From Olavius algarvensis spirochete endosymbiont (lineage in GTDB: Bacteria > Spirochaetota > Spirochaetia > DSM-2461): 64,000 nucleotides of DNA. The notes below the pieces were generated by a model, which saw only the letters and a program-made list of their open reading frames with translations, did not search any database and had not been told where the DNA came from. Both the position numbers and the translations under genes were made by a program. The stretch's first letter is position 1; each line of letters begins with the position of its first letter. The DNA lies in the NCBI GenBank assembly GCA_900608495.1, contig UWYT01000278.1, positions 16,594-80,593 on the forward strand, given 5' to 3'. Below are positions 8,443 through 18,339 of the stretch, one piece after another.

Positions 8443-9075
8443 GTGGAAAGCACACAACTAGTGGCGAAACGACGCGAGACGATAAATAAGGGTTCGACCC
8501 GGGCGCTTAGAAGAAGTGGAAGAATTCCTGCCATTCTGTATGGTGACGGCGTTCTAAGAGCTGTTAGCATCGATGCTAAGGAATGGGCGCATAGTTTTCA
8601 ATATGCCTCAGGCAATAAGGTTATTGGATTAAAGCTGGATAACGATGAATACAAAGTATTGGTAAAGGATACCCAGAGAGACATACTTTCGGGCGGTGTC
8701 ATGCATATTGACTTCTATGCAATTCGCGCGGGCAAGAAGCTTAGCACCGTAGTGCCGATTCATCTTGAAGGTACCCCTAAGGGTATAATAGAAGGCGGAA
8801 TTCTTGAGCAGAAAATTGAGGAAATCGAGGTAGTATGCCTGCCTGAAGACATTCCGGATTTTTTTGCAATCGATGTTTCGCAACTCGAGGTTGGCGATTC
8901 TTTACATGTTAGCGATATCCCAACGCCCCGGGAAGTTGAGATTCGAACCGACGTTCATTTGACTGTGGTAGTTATAACTCATGCCAAGGCAGTAGAGGAG
9001 CCTGTATCGGAGATAGAAGAGGAAGTTGTAGAGGAAATCGCAATCGGGGACGGAAGCGAGGAAGGTGCCGAATAG
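8443..9075 (+). CDS. rplY: 50S ribosomal protein bL25 (CTC form)
   Basis: 5S rRNA-binding protein of the CTC type, 210 residues. The N-terminal half (LVAKRRETINKGSTRALRRSG, RIPAILYG) is the bL25 rRNA-binding domain; the second half (VPIHLEGTPKGI, VGDSLHVSDI) is the CTC domain, ending in a Glu-rich tail. The GTG at 8443 is chosen because GGAGGTGAG at 8427-8435 is correctly spaced, while the longer frame back to 8371 would begin inside the tRNA. It overlaps pth by 11 bases. Confidence 0.93.
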   Translation: MESTQLVAKRRETINKGSTRALRRSGRIPAILYGDGVLRAVSIDAKEWAHSFQYASGNKVIGLKLDNDEYKVLVKDTQRDILSGGVMHIDFYAIRAGKKLSTVVPIHLEGTPKGIIEGGILEQKIEEIEVVCLPEDIPDFFAIDVSQLEVGDSLHVSDIPTPREVEIRTDVHLTVVVITHAKAVEEPVSEIEEEVVEEIAIGDGSEEGAE

Positions 9076-9655
9076 CGGGAGCCCTATAATAATCTTGGGG
9101 TTGGGGAATCCTGGAATTGAATTTGAACGAACTCGACACAATGTTGGCTATCATGTCGTAAACCTCGTTTTGGATGAGAAAAATGGAAGGCTGCGACGAG
9201 GATTTCTTCGCAGGTACAGCTATTGTGTATTGACTGTTAAACATCATTCGCTGGTGTTGGCAAGATCGAATTCATATATGAACAGATCTGGGGATGTCGT
9301 ACCTGAATTGCTTCGACGTTATGGAGTGATGCCTGATCGATTCATTGTCGTGCTTGACAATATGGATCTCGCACCTGGAATATGCCGCATAAAGAAGGGG
9401 GGGGGAGATGCTGGACACAATGGTTTGAAATCTGTTATCGGAACCTTGAGGCATGGAGATTTTTACCGATTTTATATCGGTGTAGGCCGCCCTCCATCCG
9501 GCGCATCCCAAGTTGATTATGTGCTGAGTGTGCCAGACATGAACGAACTAGCTGATATCAACAGCGCGTGTATGCGTGCCAGCCAGGGAATACTTAAGCT
9601 CCCATACAAACCTATCGCTGGAGTGATAGAAGAAATCAACAGCCGTGGAACTTGA
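9065..9655 (+). CDS. pth: Peptidyl-tRNA hydrolase
   Basis: Recycles peptidyl-tRNA released from stalled ribosomes. The 196-residue protein contains LGLGNPGIEFERTRHNVGY with the catalytic His25, the SNSYMNRSG motif, DNMDLAPG, and the GHNGLKS loop, all expected for Pth. GTG start at 9065 overlaps rplY. The glycine loop preceding GHNG is encoded by a run of nine G (9397-9405), a possible slippage site. It is followed by tilS with an 11-base overlap. Function is secure. Confidence 0.95.
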   Translation: MPNSGSPIIILGLGNPGIEFERTRHNVGYHVVNLVLDEKNGRLRRGFLRRYSYCVLTVKHHSLVLARSNSYMNRSGDVVPELLRRYGVMPDRFIVVLDNMDLAPGICRIKKGGGDAGHNGLKSVIGTLRHGDFYRFYIGVGRPPSGASQVDYVLSVPDMNELADINSACMRASQGILKLPYKPIAGVIEEINSRGT

Positions 9656-10925
9656 TGAACGATTCATTGCATCATTACGAAGCTTGGACATCAACGCTGA
9701 TTCCAGTTGCATCATAGCGCTCTCCGGGGGGGGAGACTCAGTTGCCCTCCTGGATTTAGCAGCCAAGGCCCATCTTAATTGCAGTGCAGCAAGGGTTATC
9801 CATCGGATTCGTGATTCAATATCCGAAAAGATAGAGAATACTCTCTGCGAAAGACTCTGCGCGGAACGAAATATCTCTTTTCATGTTCTATCTGCTGAAA
9901 ATGACACAGTTCACGACATCAGAAGACGATTTGGATGCGGCATTGAGCAGGCGGCTCGGGTGTTGAGGCATAGGCTTTTAAGGGATCACATGCGAGTAAG
10001 AAAGGCACAGTACATTTTTTATGGTCATACTTCCGATGATAGTTTGGAGACTATCTTCATGCGCTTACTTTCAGGATCCGGCGCTGAGGGACTTGGCGGT
10101 ATTCCAGCGCTGCGCGGAGAAACAGTGCGGCCTCTTCTAAGTTTCAAGCGAGCGGAACTGAGGGAATATCTGGTGTCCAACAGTATTGACTGGATAGAAG
10201 ATGCAAGTAATAGTTCGAAAATACATAGACGGAATCGTATCCGAAATGAATTGATACCTCTCATATCAGACATCTTTCCGGGATGGCCCAAAGCCTTGAG
10301 TGTGCTGGGAGAAAGATCGCAAGAGGCAACACTGGCGTTGAAGAAGCTCTGTTATAAGGAACTAAATCCCATTGTCGAGTGTGACAGGTATATGTGGAAC
10401 GAAGGAGATTGGGATTCTGCAGCAAAGTATTCGAAGGCCCTTGCCCTTTGGAATGCGTTTAACTATCTTGATAACTCCAAAATACCTGACAGACGGATTC
10501 CCTGGAGAGCCTTAAAAGAGGCGAGGAAGGCCGCCGATTCACGAAGGGCTTGGAATTCTCATGGTTTTAAGCTAATTCGGAAACCTGGCGTTATTGAGAT
10601 TAGCCGAGCTTCGCGGGATGCATTGGGGAATTCGGGCGGCAGAATTATCTTGAGCCGAAGCGAAGTTAGAAGAGGTTTTGTTGCGAATATTGGCTCTTAT
10701 GATATTGTTGTATCGTTGCAAAAACCAAACTATCCTGGAATTGTCTCCTCTTGTCATATAGAAAATTGGCCGCTGGAAATACGCTTCGGCAGTTATGGGA
10801 TGGAAGTGGGGCCTCTCGCGGAACGCAGGACAAAAACGTCTTTTCCAAAAGGAATAGCTGATTCTGGAAAAGAAATGATTTATATTCTTATTGAGAAGAG
10901 TAGAGTGGAACTAGATGTCAGATAA
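9645..10925 (+). CDS. tilS: tRNA(Ile)-lysidine synthetase
   Basis: Makes lysidine at C34 of tRNA-Ile(CAU) so that it reads AUA. The 426-residue protein has the N-type ATP-pyrophosphatase P-loop SGGGDS at residues 27-32 (usual form SGGxDS), the helix IEQAARVLRH, GHTSDDSLETIFMRLLSGSG, and RPLLSFKRAELREYL, which are standard TilS motifs; the C-terminal half holds the tRNA-binding part. The P-loop is written by eight consecutive G (9726-9733). It overlaps pth and ftsH, placing it firmly in the spoVG-ftsH operon. Confidence 0.93.
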   Translation: MELDERFIASLRSLDINADSSCIIALSGGGDSVALLDLAAKAHLNCSAARVIHRIRDSISEKIENTLCERLCAERNISFHVLSAENDTVHDIRRRFGCGIEQAARVLRHRLLRDHMRVRKAQYIFYGHTSDDSLETIFMRLLSGSGAEGLGGIPALRGETVRPLLSFKRAELREYLVSNSIDWIEDASNSSKIHRRNRIRNELIPLISDIFPGWPKALSVLGERSQEATLALKKLCYKELNPIVECDRYMWNEGDWDSAAKYSKALALWNAFNYLDNSKIPDRRIPWRALKEARKAADSRRAWNSHGFKLIRKPGVIEISRASRDALGNSGGRIILSRSEVRRGFVANIGSYDIVVSLQKPNYPGIVSSCHIENWPLEIRFGSYGMEVGPLAERRTKTSFPKGIADSGKEMIYILIEKSRVELDVR

Positions 10926-12807
10926 AAAGAATAAAAGCAACGGCAATTTCAAGCTCGAAATGGACGGCAAAACGACTATTGCCCTGATAATAGGTGCCAT
11001 TCTTCTATTTTTCTTTGTGATATCTCTAGTAAAGGACAATATCACTTCGAGTCTTACTTATTCCCAATTCATTCAGGAACTGGAGTCGGGGAACGTTGAG
11101 GAAGTGAAAATCATTGATATGAGGGAGATTCGCGGGAAGCGTTTTGACGAGAATGGTAAACGCGTGAACTTCACTACAATAATCCCGTATTTTGATGACA
11201 GTTTGTTAGGGCGTCTGGAACAAGTTGGAGTCTCAGTTATCGGAGATTCCAAGGGTATTTCCTTAGGAGATGTTTTTCTGCAGCTTCTTCCGGTTTTGCT
11301 GTTATTCGGAGTAATTGTCTGGATGTATCGCAATATTCAGAACGGCGGAAAGAACGCGCTCTCTTTTGGGCGGAGTAAGGCGAAACAATATGATAATTCA
11401 GGGGACAACGTAGTCTTTAAAGATGTGGCAGGCCAGCTGGAGGCTAAGTATGAGCTTCAGGAAGTGGTGGAATTTTTGAGGGATCCGGAAAGATTCACTA
11501 GACTGGGCGCTAAAATCCCCAAGGGTGTACTTCTGGTGGGACAACCTGGTACGGGCAAAACCTTGCTGGCCAAGGCCGTAGCAGGGGAAGCGCGTGTTCC
11601 ATTTTTCCACATGTCCGGGTCCAATTTTGTTGAGATGTTTGTTGGAGTAGGTGCGAGTCGTGTAAGAGATCTTTTCGAGCAGGGTCGAAAAAACGTGCCT
11701 TGCATTCTCTTCATTGATGAAATAGATGCCGTGGGACGTACTCGGGGCGCTGGATACGGCGGCGGTCATGATGAGAGAGAACAAACCCTAAATCAGTTGC
11801 TCGTGGAAATGGATGGCTTCGATACCGATAAGGGAGTAATTATTATAGCCGCCACAAACCGTCCGGATGTTTTGGATCCCGCTCTATTGCGACCAGGACG
11901 ATTTGACAGGCAGGTAGTCGTCGCAATGCCTGACGTCAAGGAGCGAGAAGCCATTTTGGCGATTCATGCCCGAAATCTAACTCTCGATTCGGATGTGAAA
12001 CTGTCGATATTGGCTAGGGCCACGCCTGGCTCCTCGGGTGCGGATATCGCCAATATAGTAAATGAAGCGGCACTTTTTGCTGGCAGAATTGGTAGAGAGT
12101 GCGTAAAAATGGTGGATTTCGAAGAGGCTCGGGACAAAATACTCATGGGAATTGCGAGACGCAGCATGGTGATGAGTGAAGAAGATAAGTGGATGACAGC
12201 ATATCACGAGGCAGGACATGCAATTCTTCACTATACCCAGGAGAAGGCGGACAGAATTCATAAGGTTACCATCATTCCAAGGGGCAGATCTTTAGGTGTT
12301 ACCTTCAGCTTGCCTGAGAAAGACGAATATAGTCGACGTGTCGGATGGCTGAAAGCACAGTTGGTAATCCTTTATGGGGGTTATGCGGCGGAAGAACTTA
12401 TATATGACGAGACTACTACAGGGGCTCAGAACGACATTAAACAAGCCACCGAACTAGCGCGTAAAATGGTTTGTGAATGGGGGATGAGTGGTCTTGGACC
12501 TGTTGCCCTGGGCGCTGTCGATGAACCAATATTCATCGGAAAGGAAATAGCGCAGCATGCCGATTATTCGGAGGAAACGGCTTTCAGAATTGACAGTGAA
12601 ATTCGTAATTTGCTCACCGAGGCACTTGATAAGGCTCGCGATACTCTGAGGAGGGAAAGGGGAAAATTGGAATCGCTCTCTAAGGCACTCATTGAAAGAG
12701 AGACCCTTGACAATGATGAGATTAGAAAACTCTGGGGACTTGAGTTGCCATCGGAACAGAAATTGCCAGAATTGCCCTCTGATTCTGATGTCGACTCGAA
12801 ATCTTGA
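10915..12807 (+). CDS. ftsH: ATP-dependent zinc metalloprotease FtsH
   Basis: Membrane-anchored AAA+ protease that degrades damaged membrane and regulatory proteins. The 630-residue protein has two N-terminal membrane segments (about residues 21-43 and 118-140) flanking a periplasmic loop, Walker A GQPGTGKT at 209-216, Walker [10 protein letters not shown], the second-region-of-homology RPGRFDRQ, and the zinc site HEAGH at 431-435. Full length and intact. It overlaps the tilS stop by 11 bases. It is the last gene of the block whose order resembles Borrelia. Confidence 0.97.
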   Translation: MSDKKNKSNGNFKLEMDGKTTIALIIGAILLFFFVISLVKDNITSSLTYSQFIQELESGNVEEVKIIDMREIRGKRFDENGKRVNFTTIIPYFDDSLLGRLEQVGVSVIGDSKGISLGDVFLQLLPVLLLFGVIVWMYRNIQNGGKNALSFGRSKAKQYDNSGDNVVFKDVAGQLEAKYELQEVVEFLRDPERFTRLGAKIPKGVLLVGQPGTGKTLLAKAVAGEARVPFFHMSGSNFVEMFVGVGASRVRDLFEQGRKNVPCILFIDEIDAVGRTRGAGYGGGHDEREQTLNQLLVEMDGFDTDKGVIIIAATNRPDVLDPALLRPGRFDRQVVVAMPDVKEREAILAIHARNLTLDSDVKLSILARATPGSSGADIANIVNEAALFAGRIGRECVKMVDFEEARDKILMGIARRSMVMSEEDKWMTAYHEAGHAILHYTQEKADRIHKVTIIPRGRSLGVTFSLPEKDEYSRRVGWLKAQLVILYGGYAAEELIYDETTTGAQNDIKQATELARKMVCEWGMSGLGPVALGAVDEPIFIGKEIAQHADYSEETAFRIDSEIRNLLTEALDKARDTLRRERGKLESLSKALIERETLDNDEIRKLWGLELPSEQKLPELPSDSDVDSKS

Positions 12808-12856
12808 GATGATAACACGCAATCACAGCGAAACCTGTCTGGTGCAGATGCATTAA

Positions 12857-14623
12857 ATGAAACCTCGTATTTGCATTAGATGTGAACGGCTGGGTTGGGT
12901 AACTCTGCCCCTACTGATTTTAGCAGCCGCAAACGCCTTTCCGCAGAGTGACAGGGCGGTTTCCAGGATATGGCTTGAAAGGGCTGAAGCCTTGTTGAGA
13001 TTTGATTCCTTGACTGAGAATCAGCTTGAAGAGGCAGTTCGTGCGTTGAAAATTGCCACCGAATTTGATGAGGCCAGCAGTGATGTACTTTATCTACAAG
13101 CCAAACTGCTTCTGGTTGGGTTTAGACCAAAGGCAATGGAACGGGGTGAGTCGCATATCATTGCGGCATATCAGCTTCTAACTGACTCGCTGGATTCCGA
13201 TGATCGATACCCTGAGCTTATACGATACGAGGAAAGGGCCGTTTTGTGGGCATCCACGGCTCTGCGCTTAAAAGACTATAAGAACTTGCTGGATGGCTAC
13301 CGGCGAATGTCAAGGGGACAGCGTGAAAATGCCTTGCTGCTTTATGCCACCGCCAGGGCTGCCCTTTATCTGGGGTTTTCGGAGGTGGCCGCCGAGTTGG
13401 CTGTTCGCGGTGAGGCACTTGTTAATTCCAGTACGGATATTACTCGACTTGGAGGCAATCTTACAGGGGAGGCCAGACCACATTTCAAAGCTTTGGCGAT
13501 TGCGGCAGGCCATGAGAATTCTATAAAAACCCTCGATTCAGCTTGGCGTTATTGGGGTTTGGCGCTTGAGGAAGCACTCATTCCCTGGATATTCTATGGC
13601 GCTGTCGATATCAGTAGTGCGGGAACGCTTTCAAACTTGTTCAGTCGACAAATGAGGGATGTGCTGTTAGCTGAACAAAGTTATCTTCCTCCTGAATTTC
13701 AAAATGATTTGGCATTGCTGAAAAAGATGAGGGCAGTACAGAGTGAATCAGTGAGCATGTATTTGAGAAATTTCAGCGGATTGCTGGAAAATGATTCAAA
13801 TTATGATGGATACCCGGAAGAGGTGTTGGAACTAGCAGACGGAGAGCCTGTCAGGCGCATCATCGATATGAATCAGGATGGATTGGCAGAATGGCATATC
13901 AAATACGATGGACTGCGCCCCGGCAGCATTCTAATCGATGATGGCAGTCTGGAGGTGTTATACCAAACTAACGCATACCCCGTTGTGCTGTCCTTGAAGG
14001 AGATAACCGAGAACTCTATAACAGAGATATCGATGAATCCCGGTGCTTTTGTATGGGATATCGAGGGAAATGCGGGATTCTGGGGCAATCCATCTTCGGA
14101 GAACTATAACGAAGATAAACTCTGGTACGGTGCCAGAAGAGTGCGTGTATTCAGCAGTGATTTTTCGGATGGCACAAGTGGCGAGGCGATAAGTTCTTTG
14201 GTTGATGGATACCCGATTCATGCGGTAGAGAAACGTTATCTCGATGGTAATCTAGAGAAGCTTCTTTGGATTAGGGAGATTGTTTACCAGGATGGAATCC
14301 CTGCCGCCGGCAGACGATCGTATCGCATGGACCCAGAGAGTCCGGATAGATATCTTTGGGAATTATATGAACGTTTTGAAGAAGGTGTCATAGTGGGAAT
14401 CGCGTGGAATCCTGAAATGAGCGGATCCCCGCTATATCTTCGCGATTGGGCCTTGAAAAAATATCTTGAAACCCAAATCTGGGATGTGGATGGATGGATA
14501 AAAGTTCAGCGAATTGTCCTTCCTGATAACGAAATTCTGGCTTCCGAACTGCTGATTTCGGAGGCAAATATCTACGATCTCCTTCCCTGGACCATGGATG
14601 ATTGGACATTCTGGGGAAACTGA
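12857..14623 (+). CDS. Exported TPR-like protein of unknown function
   Basis: A 588-residue protein with an N-terminal signal peptide (hydrophobic core WVTLPLLILAAANA, about residues 14-27). Residues about 35-240 look helical and TPR-like (LERAEALLRFD, LLYATARAALYLG). A short Asp-rich loop, DMNQDGLAEW near residue 337, resembles a calcium-binding EF-hand/FG-GAP loop. The C-terminal half is beta-rich with repeated aromatic strands (YLDGNLEKLLWIREI), faintly like toxin/antitoxin YwqK-type repeats. I do not recognise a family. It lies in the periplasm or outer envelope by inference, between ftsH and a trypsin-like lipoprotein, and may be co-transcribed with the latter. Confidence 0.75.
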   Translation: MKPRICIRCERLGWVTLPLLILAAANAFPQSDRAVSRIWLERAEALLRFDSLTENQLEEAVRALKIATEFDEASSDVLYLQAKLLLVGFRPKAMERGESHIIAAYQLLTDSLDSDDRYPELIRYEERAVLWASTALRLKDYKNLLDGYRRMSRGQRENALLLYATARAALYLGFSEVAAELAVRGEALVNSSTDITRLGGNLTGEARPHFKALAIAAGHENSIKTLDSAWRYWGLALEEALIPWIFYGAVDISSAGTLSNLFSRQMRDVLLAEQSYLPPEFQNDLALLKKMRAVQSESVSMYLRNFSGLLENDSNYDGYPEEVLELADGEPVRRIIDMNQDGLAEWHIKYDGLRPGSILIDDGSLEVLYQTNAYPVVLSLKEITENSITEISMNPGAFVWDIEGNAGFWGNPSSENYNEDKLWYGARRVRVFSSDFSDGTSGEAISSLVDGYPIHAVEKRYLDGNLEKLLWIREIVYQDGIPAAGRRSYRMDPESPDRYLWELYERFEEGVIVGIAWNPEMSGSPLYLRDWALKKYLETQIWDVDGWIKVQRIVLPDNEILASELLISEANIYDLLPWTMDDWTFWGN

Positions 14624-14641
14624 TTATACTAACAGTAACTT

Positions 14642-16378
14642 ATGCAATGTAAGGTTAATTCTGCTTGCGTTAATGAAATGCTGATTCTTCTTCTTACAAT
14701 CATCAGTGGTTGTCCCAGTTCTCCCGAACTTATACCGCAGCCAATAAGCGATTTTTCACTCGAGCATATTGATGAACTTATCGAGAATGGGGAGAACTTA
14801 CGGGCATTGCCGCTGATAGCCAGCCGTGACAGGGACGGCAAATACACCGAGGGACGTTATATGCGTGCACTGGAAGGACTTGGTGATGAATGGGAGGAGG
14901 CTCGCAAAGTTAAAGACTGGCGCAAATCGCTAATGTATCTGCGTTCCTTTCGCACCTTGGGAGAAGAGAAGAGAATATCGGAAATAAGCGAACAAGATCT
15001 CTTACTTGAGGGCGTATACTCCTATCTGGATGCGAATGCCAGCGGCGCGGCCCTTGCACTTATACAATCTGAGTTGGAACTTGACTCAATTGACGCGAAA
15101 GACAGGGAAAATTTGGCCAGGCGATTTGAGCTACTTGGATATAAACAATTTGTATCGGAGTTACGCGGGAAATCAAGGACGGAAGCTCCGGGATTAGAAT
15201 CCTCTATCGATGGCACTGTTACGGTTTGGGTAAACAGAGGAATCAAACTTGTTGGCAATGTGGGAGTTCCCGATAGGGGAATTGGATCGGGCTTTTTTAT
15301 TGATCCTGAAGGATATCTGCTTACAAATTATCATGTAATTGAGAGTATGGTGGATCCAACTTATCAGGGATACTCCCGTTTGTTTGTAAAGACTGATGAT
15401 GAAACCGGTAATAGAATACCGGCCAAGGTGATTGGGTGGGATCGCAATCTCGACTTGGCTCTTTTAAAAACCGAGATGGAGGTGCCATATGTTCTTACTT
15501 ATTCCAATAAGGAACTTCCCCCGCTCGGTTCAACGGTTTATGCGATTGGCTCTCCAGGAGGGTTAGCCAAAACACTTACTTCAGGCACTGTTTCAGCCTA
15601 CCCCCGATCGATCCAGCCGATGGCGGGATCCTTGCAAATTGATGTGCCCATCAATCCAGGCAATAGTGGAGGTCCCTTGCTGAATAAGGACGGTGAGGTT
15701 ATAGGGGTTGTATTTGCCGGGGTTCTCAGCTATGAGGGAGTCAATTTTGCGATTCCCGGAGCCTACATAAAGAAGCTGGTTCCACTGCTGTTCGAGGGCG
15801 GTGAGGTCCAATTGCCGTGGCTGGGATTGTCCGCCTGGGATGCAACGGGGAGAATCAAGGTTACCTATGTGGCGCCCGATTCTCCGGCCGCAGATGCGGG
15901 TCTCCTACCGGATGATGTAATTGATGTCATAGATGGCTTTCAGTTCTCGGGAATTCGTGAAGTTCAGGAATACTTGCTTTCGCGCACACCCGGAACGCTC
16001 ATTTCTATTGACTGGCTCAGAATGGGCGAACGTGCCGATGGCATCGCGGCTCTTGGCGTGCGTCCAAGCATTCCTCTGGAAACTGCTCTGATGAATGATG
16101 CAAGGGAAAACCTGATTACGCCACTTTTTGGTCTCAAAGTTCAAAGAATCAATGGATACGGTCTAAACAAGAGATATCGAATTACATCAGTACTTCCCGG
16201 GTCAGTCGCTGACGAGGCAGGTTTTCGTGCCGGCGACAGTTTCCTGCTCCGGCGCTGGATACACGATGAGGAGGATGATGTCGTTGTCATCCAAATGGTG
16301 CTTAAGGGACGAAGAGCCGGTTTCTTGGAATCCGCGATACAAATCGCCACTCATTTGAACATCAATACCATTCTCTGA
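14642..16378 (+). CDS. Trypsin-like serine protease with two PDZ domains, putative lipoprotein (DegP/HtrA type)
   Basis: A 578-residue envelope protease. The N-terminus carries a lipoprotein-like signal (MLILLLTIISGC, lipobox Cys24). Residues 30-190 are a helical extension. The trypsin fold follows with the full triad: His231 (NYHVIES), Asp271 (NLDLALL) and Ser342 (GNSGGPL). Two PDZ-like domains occupy about 390-480 (APDSPAADAGLLPDDVI) and 495-575 (LPGSVADEAGFRAGD). A -10-like TATACT at 14625-14630 lies 11 bases before the ATG. An in-frame ATG at 14678 is an alternative start but would give a signal with no basic residue. It probably acts in protein quality control at the cell surface or periplasm. 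Confidence 0.85.
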   Translation: MQCKVNSACVNEMLILLLTIISGCPSSPELIPQPISDFSLEHIDELIENGENLRALPLIASRDRDGKYTEGRYMRALEGLGDEWEEARKVKDWRKSLMYLRSFRTLGEEKRISEISEQDLLLEGVYSYLDANASGAALALIQSELELDSIDAKDRENLARRFELLGYKQFVSELRGKSRTEAPGLESSIDGTVTVWVNRGIKLVGNVGVPDRGIGSGFFIDPEGYLLTNYHVIESMVDPTYQGYSRLFVKTDDETGNRIPAKVIGWDRNLDLALLKTEMEVPYVLTYSNKELPPLGSTVYAIGSPGGLAKTLTSGTVSAYPRSIQPMAGSLQIDVPINPGNSGGPLLNKDGEVIGVVFAGVLSYEGVNFAIPGAYIKKLVPLLFEGGEVQLPWLGLSAWDATGRIKVTYVAPDSPAADAGLLPDDVIDVIDGFQFSGIREVQEYLLSRTPGTLISIDWLRMGERADGIAALGVRPSIPLETALMNDARENLITPLFGLKVQRINGYGLNKRYRITSVLPGSVADEAGFRAGDSFLLRRWIHDEEDDVVVIQMVLKGRRAGFLESAIQIATHLNINTIL

Positions 16379-16421
16379 AAACATCCGTGCATAACCATCT
16401 GGAAATTCTAACCACGTTGAA

Positions 16422-16456
16422 TCGACACCGCTTTGCTCCATAGATATAATTGCCCC
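16422..16456 (+). promoter_or_regulatory. lepA promoter, predicted leaderless
   Basis: TCGACA at 16422-16427 (5 of 6 to consensus), a 17-base spacer, TATAAT at 16445-16450, then TGCCCC and the GTG start at 16457. Transcription would begin at or next to the start codon. No Shine-Dalgarno precedes the GTG. Confidence 0.7.
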
Positions 16457-18271
16457 GTGTCATTTCAGCAGTCACTCATAAGAAATTTTTGCATCATAGC
16501 TCATATCGACCATGGGAAATCCACATTGGCTGATCGTTTCCTTCAGCATGCCAAACTGGTTTCAGACAGAGATTTTCATGATCAGATGCTTGATTCTATG
16601 GATATTGAACGCGAGCGGGGTATAACCATAAAAAGCCAGGCTGTTACACTGGATTTCGACGCGCGAAATGGCAAAACCTACCGTCTCAACCTGGTGGACA
16701 CTCCCGGCCACGCTGATTTCTCGTACGAGGTTAGCAGAGCAATCAGTTCCTGCGAGGGCGCGCTTCTCTTAATTGATGCTTCACAGGGAATAGAGGCTCA
16801 AACGCTTTCCAATATGTATATGGCCTTTGAGCACAGTCTGGAGATTATTCCGGTGGTTAATAAGATGGATTTGCCCAGTGCCAATTTAGAGATGGTGCTC
16901 AATCAGATAGAAAACGATTTAGGTTTAGTCGGCGATATAGCCGTTCCGGTTTCAGCAAAAACAGGTTGGGGTATAACCGAGTTGCTCAATTCACTTGTGG
17001 AACATATACCGCCGCCAAAGGGTGATTCAAACGATCCCCTTGAGGCTTTGATATTCGATTCCCATTATGATGCCTATCGAGGCGTAATAGCCCACATTCG
17101 GGTTTTTGAGGGTAAGTTAAGGGAGGGAGACTCAGTTTGCTTCATGGCCGGATCGGGCGACTACGAAGTTGGAGAAGTAGGAGAATTCCGTCTCGCGCTC
17201 AAGAGGACCGGCGAACTTTCGGCAGGTGAGGTTGGATGGTTCATTGCCGGGATAAAAAACATCAATGATATAAAAGTCGGCGATACAGTTACTCATACCG
17301 CGCGCCCAGCGAGTAAAGCTCATGCGGGTTTTCGAGAATTTAAACCAGTTGTGTTCTCGTCCATATATCCAGTTGATGCCGATCAGTACGAAGAGCTGAA
17401 AAGCGCATTAGATAAACTCAAACTCAACGACGCATCTTTGATTTGGGAAAAAGATTCCTCGGAGGCCCTTGGCTTTGGCTTTCGATGTGGATTTTTGGGT
17501 CTGCTACACCTCGAAGTGATTCAAGAACGTCTCGAACGCGAATTTGGACTCAACATTGTTCTAACCAGCCCATCGGTCCGCTACAGGATGATTCCGAAAA
17601 AGGGTGAGCCTTATTTCCTAGATAACCCGAGCCAATTCCCTGAACCTGGAAGCATAGATAAAACCGAAGAACCCTATATCAGAGCATCGATAATAACACC
17701 GGTCGAATACCTGGGGGCTCTGATATCTCTTTGTGTAAGTAAAAGAGGTGTTCAAAAAAGTCTAACTTATCTGGATGAGAAGCGAATCGAATTGCTTTAC
17801 GACATGCCGTTGGCCGAGGTTTTGTTCGATTTCTACGACAAGCTTAAGTCTGTCAGTCGAGGTTATGCCTCCTTCGACTACGAAGTTGCCAATTACCGGG
17901 AAAGCGCCCTGGCAAAAATGGAGATTCTGGTAAATTCTGAGCCGGTAGATGCCTTAAGCCTCTTAGTATTTCGTGACAACGCCCAGAAACGCGGCAGACA
18001 GATATGCAAAAAACTTCGCGGTAAAATCCCCCGCCAGCAGTTCAAGATTCCCATTCAAGCTCTCGTTGGTGGAGAAATCATTGCCCGGGAGACAATCTCT
18101 GCCCTACGCAAAGATGTAACCGCCAGATGCTATGGCGGCGACATTACCCGAAAACGCAAGCTTTTGGAAAAGCAAAAGGAGGGGAAAAAGCGTATGAAAA
18201 TGATAGGCAACGTGGAGTTGCCACAGTCCGCGTTCCTGTCGGTGCTTAGAAGCGACGATGAATCAGGCTAG
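16457..18271 (+). CDS. lepA: Elongation factor 4 (LepA)
   Basis: Translational GTPase that back-translocates or rescues stalled ribosomes. From the GTG at 16457 it is 604 residues, normal for EF4. Visible motifs are G1 AHIDHGKST, GITIKSQAV, G3 DTPGHADF, and NKMDL (G4), then EF-G-like domains III and V, and the LepA-specific C-terminal domain (ETISALRKDVTARCYGGD, KRKLLEKQKEGKKRMK). The start at 16457 gives MSFQQSLIRNFCIIAHID, matching family starts; the frame opens 8 codons earlier but those codons lie in the promoter. Predicted leaderless. Confidence 0.97.
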   Translation: MSFQQSLIRNFCIIAHIDHGKSTLADRFLQHAKLVSDRDFHDQMLDSMDIERERGITIKSQAVTLDFDARNGKTYRLNLVDTPGHADFSYEVSRAISSCEGALLLIDASQGIEAQTLSNMYMAFEHSLEIIPVVNKMDLPSANLEMVLNQIENDLGLVGDIAVPVSAKTGWGITELLNSLVEHIPPPKGDSNDPLEALIFDSHYDAYRGVIAHIRVFEGKLREGDSVCFMAGSGDYEVGEVGEFRLALKRTGELSAGEVGWFIAGIKNINDIKVGDTVTHTARPASKAHAGFREFKPVVFSSIYPVDADQYEELKSALDKLKLNDASLIWEKDSSEALGFGFRCGFLGLLHLEVIQERLEREFGLNIVLTSPSVRYRMIPKKGEPYFLDNPSQFPEPGSIDKTEEPYIRASIITPVEYLGALISLCVSKRGVQKSLTYLDEKRIELLYDMPLAEVLFDFYDKLKSVSRGYASFDYEVANYRESALAKMEILVNSEPVDALSLLVFRDNAQKRGRQICKKLRGKIPRQQFKIPIQALVGGEIIARETISALRKDVTARCYGGDITRKRKLLEKQKEGKKRMKMIGNVELPQSAFLSVLRSDDESG

Positions 18272-18339
18272 TTTGCTGTTAATCTCATAACCTACAATTT
18301 TCCAGGCAAGTCTTCGGGTACACACTTTCCGCCGCGCGT

